6,998 nucleotides of DNA from Actinomycetales bacterium. Lineage in GTDB: Bacteria; Actinomycetota; Actinomycetes; Actinomycetales; Actinomycetaceae. Shown one piece after another: positions 6,123 to 6,998 of this stretch (position 1 is its first letter; each line of letters starts with the position of its first letter). The translations under genes and the position numbers were made by a program. Where the stretch lies: the NCBI GenBank assembly GCA_012513625.1, contig JAAZBW010000268.1, positions 1-6,998 on the forward strand. Reading direction: 5' to 3'. The notes beneath the pieces were generated by a model. It was not told where the DNA came from, made no database searches, and saw only the letters and a program-made list of their open reading frames with translations.

Positions 6123-6207
6123 TTTTCGTCGAATGGGCACCCGCCTTCTCGTCGAGTGCGTGGCCGAGACCAGAATGCTGTTCTGGTCTAACCCACACAC
6201 TCGACGG
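6123..6207 (-). repeat. Composite hairpin repeat, copy C
   Basis: On the + strand it begins with TTTTCGTCGA at 6123, a worn copy of the unit (CGTCGAATGGGCAC at 6127), followed by CGTCGAGTGCGTGG at 6150 and its inverted partner ending at 6207. The order (T-run, unit, spacer, hairpin) is the same as in the copy at 3707-3850, with a shorter spacer. It lies between the exported-protein gene and the ATPase operon promoter. The remaining bases 6057-6122 show nothing I can name. Confidence 0.75.
6150..6206 (-). terminator. Long two-stage hairpin after the exported-protein gene
   Basis: The outer arm pairs 6150-6163 with 6193-6206 (14 positions; the single C-A mismatch at 6159/6197 becomes a G-U wobble in minus-strand RNA). 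A 3x3 internal loop leads to a perfect 9-pair inner arm, AGACCAGAA (6167-6175) with TTCTGGTCT (6181-6189), around a 5-base loop. In minus-strand reading it starts 15 bases after the stop codon at 6222, so it probably ends that transcript and insulates the ATPase operon from it. Confidence 0.6.
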
Positions 6208-6221
6208 ATGGAGCCGGGCGC

Positions 6222-6998
6222 TCACGGGTTGGGGACGAGGCGGGCGGGGGCTTCGATGACTTCCACGGGGTCGGAGACGGTGGTGGTGGAGGCGGTGCCG
6301 TTGACGGGCAGCCAGGTGTCGAAGCCCTGGACGCGGAATTCGCCCTGCCACTGGGTGGTCGCGGTGACGGTGCGGCCCTCGCCGGCGGTGGTCCAGGCGG
6401 CCTCGACAACATGGTCCGGGTAGGCCGCCCCGGCCACTGAGGTCACGAGCGGTTCGACGTCGTGCCCGTAGTCCCAGCGGAACTCCACCGGGGTGACCCG
6501 TACCTCCACGGGCACGCCGAGCACTGTGGTGGTCAGTGTGTGGGCGGCGGCATCCGAGTGGACCGGCATTGGGTAGTGGATGAGCCACTGGCCTGACCAG
6601 CCCGCCACATGCACGGCCCCGGTCTCGATCGGGAGCGACTGGAGCTGGCTCTGCGTCAGGTAGATCTCGATTGGGTCGTCCAGCTCGACGAGCTCGCCCG
6701 TGGACGGGTCACGGTAAATGCTGACTCCCGCTTGCAACGCCTCGTTGTCGCCAGCACACGTGTTCATATATGCGTCATATGGATTCGCCACACTCGCCGT
6801 CTCTACGATAACGAGACAGTTCCGCGCGGCATTCCCCAAATCCACCGGCCGCTCCCACGACGAGCCACCAACCGGGGCGCCCCAACGATCACGATTGGCA
6901 TCCCTCACATCGCCGCCAACGTGTGAGGATGAAGTCTGGTCTGTGGCTTGAATGATGGCGTCCCCCTTACCCCAGCTCCCCCGCCAAGCAGGACCGTC
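6222..6998 (-). CDS. Partial gene for a PKD-like, probably exported protein
   Basis: The frame is open from the window edge to the stop at 6222, 258 codons, so the start lies outside. A GTG at 6908 could begin a 228-residue version, but no good ribosome binding site precedes it and the upstream codons (reading AIIQATDQTSSSHVGGDV) look like normal protein. The sequence is rich in Val, Thr and beta-like stretches. The C-terminal part (VEVRVTPVEFRWDYG, PDHVVEAAWTTAGEGRTVTA, TQWQGEFRV) resembles actinobacterial proteins with a PKD-like fold, where FxWDxG and a later YxxxGxYxVxL-type strand recur. Two cysteines (in ARNCLVIV and MNTCAGD, 39 residues or fewer apart) could form a disulfide, which fits secretion. 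A signal peptide cannot be judged because the N-terminus is missing. The function is unknown. Confidence 0.7.
   Translation of the reverse strand, partial: DGPAWRGSWGKGDAIIQATDQTSSSHVGGDVRDANRDRWGAPVGGSSWERPVDLGNAARNCLVIVETASVANPYDAYMNTCAGDNEALQAGVSIYRDPSTGELVELDDPIEIYLTQSQLQSLPIETGAVHVAGWSGQWLIHYPMPVHSDAAAHTLTTTVLGVPVEVRVTPVEFRWDYGHDVEPLVTSVAGAAYPDHVVEAAWTTAGEGRTVTATTQWQGEFRVQGFDTWLPVNGTASTTTVSDPVEVIEAPARLVPNP

Overview
The window is GC-rich (roughly two thirds G+C by eye) chromosomal DNA. Gene content (a GH3 glucosaminidase-type enzyme, paired P-loop ATPases with winged-helix ends, a membrane PH-like protein, a PKD-like exported protein), the strong G/C third-position preference and the Shine-Dalgarno starts point to an actinomycete (Actinomycetota). 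I cannot name a genus. No rRNA, tRNA, CRISPR array, transposase or phage gene was seen.

Layout: bases 1-173 hold an upstream region with a small palindrome and a clear ribosome binding site. Genes on the + strand follow: a cytoplasmic GH3 beta-N-acetylglucosaminidase-like enzyme with a His/Asp catalytic dyad (174-1928), a HAD-family phosphatase (2094-3035) ending at a strong terminator-like hairpin, and a small two-helix membrane protein (3185-3691). Converging on these from the right is a minus-strand two-gene unit: a P-loop ATPase with a winged-helix C-terminus (start 5985, end 4975), then an AAA-type ATPase (start 4943, end 3873), 31 bases apart. At the right edge a minus-strand gene for a PKD-like, probably exported protein ends at 6222; its frame stays open to the window edge.

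How the genes work together: the GH3 enzyme and the HAD protein look like one sugar-salvage unit. If the GH3 enzyme is a phosphorylase, as characterised His-dyad relatives have been reported to be, the HAD protein could dephosphorylate the resulting sugar phosphate. The two ATPases share a likely promoter whose -10 box lies inside a perfect 17-base palindrome, so they are probably co-regulated; their role is unknown. One has a textbook Walker A, while the other has Thr where the catalytic Lys should be.

The most unusual feature is a family of composite repeats built on CGACTGTGTGG. Two copies (3707-3850 and 6123-6207) form long hairpins just after minus-strand stop codons. A third (5584-5697) lies inside the first ATPase gene, where three 33-base-spaced units are translated as an in-frame insert with the peptide repeat DSGTLTTQSAG between Walker A and Walker B.
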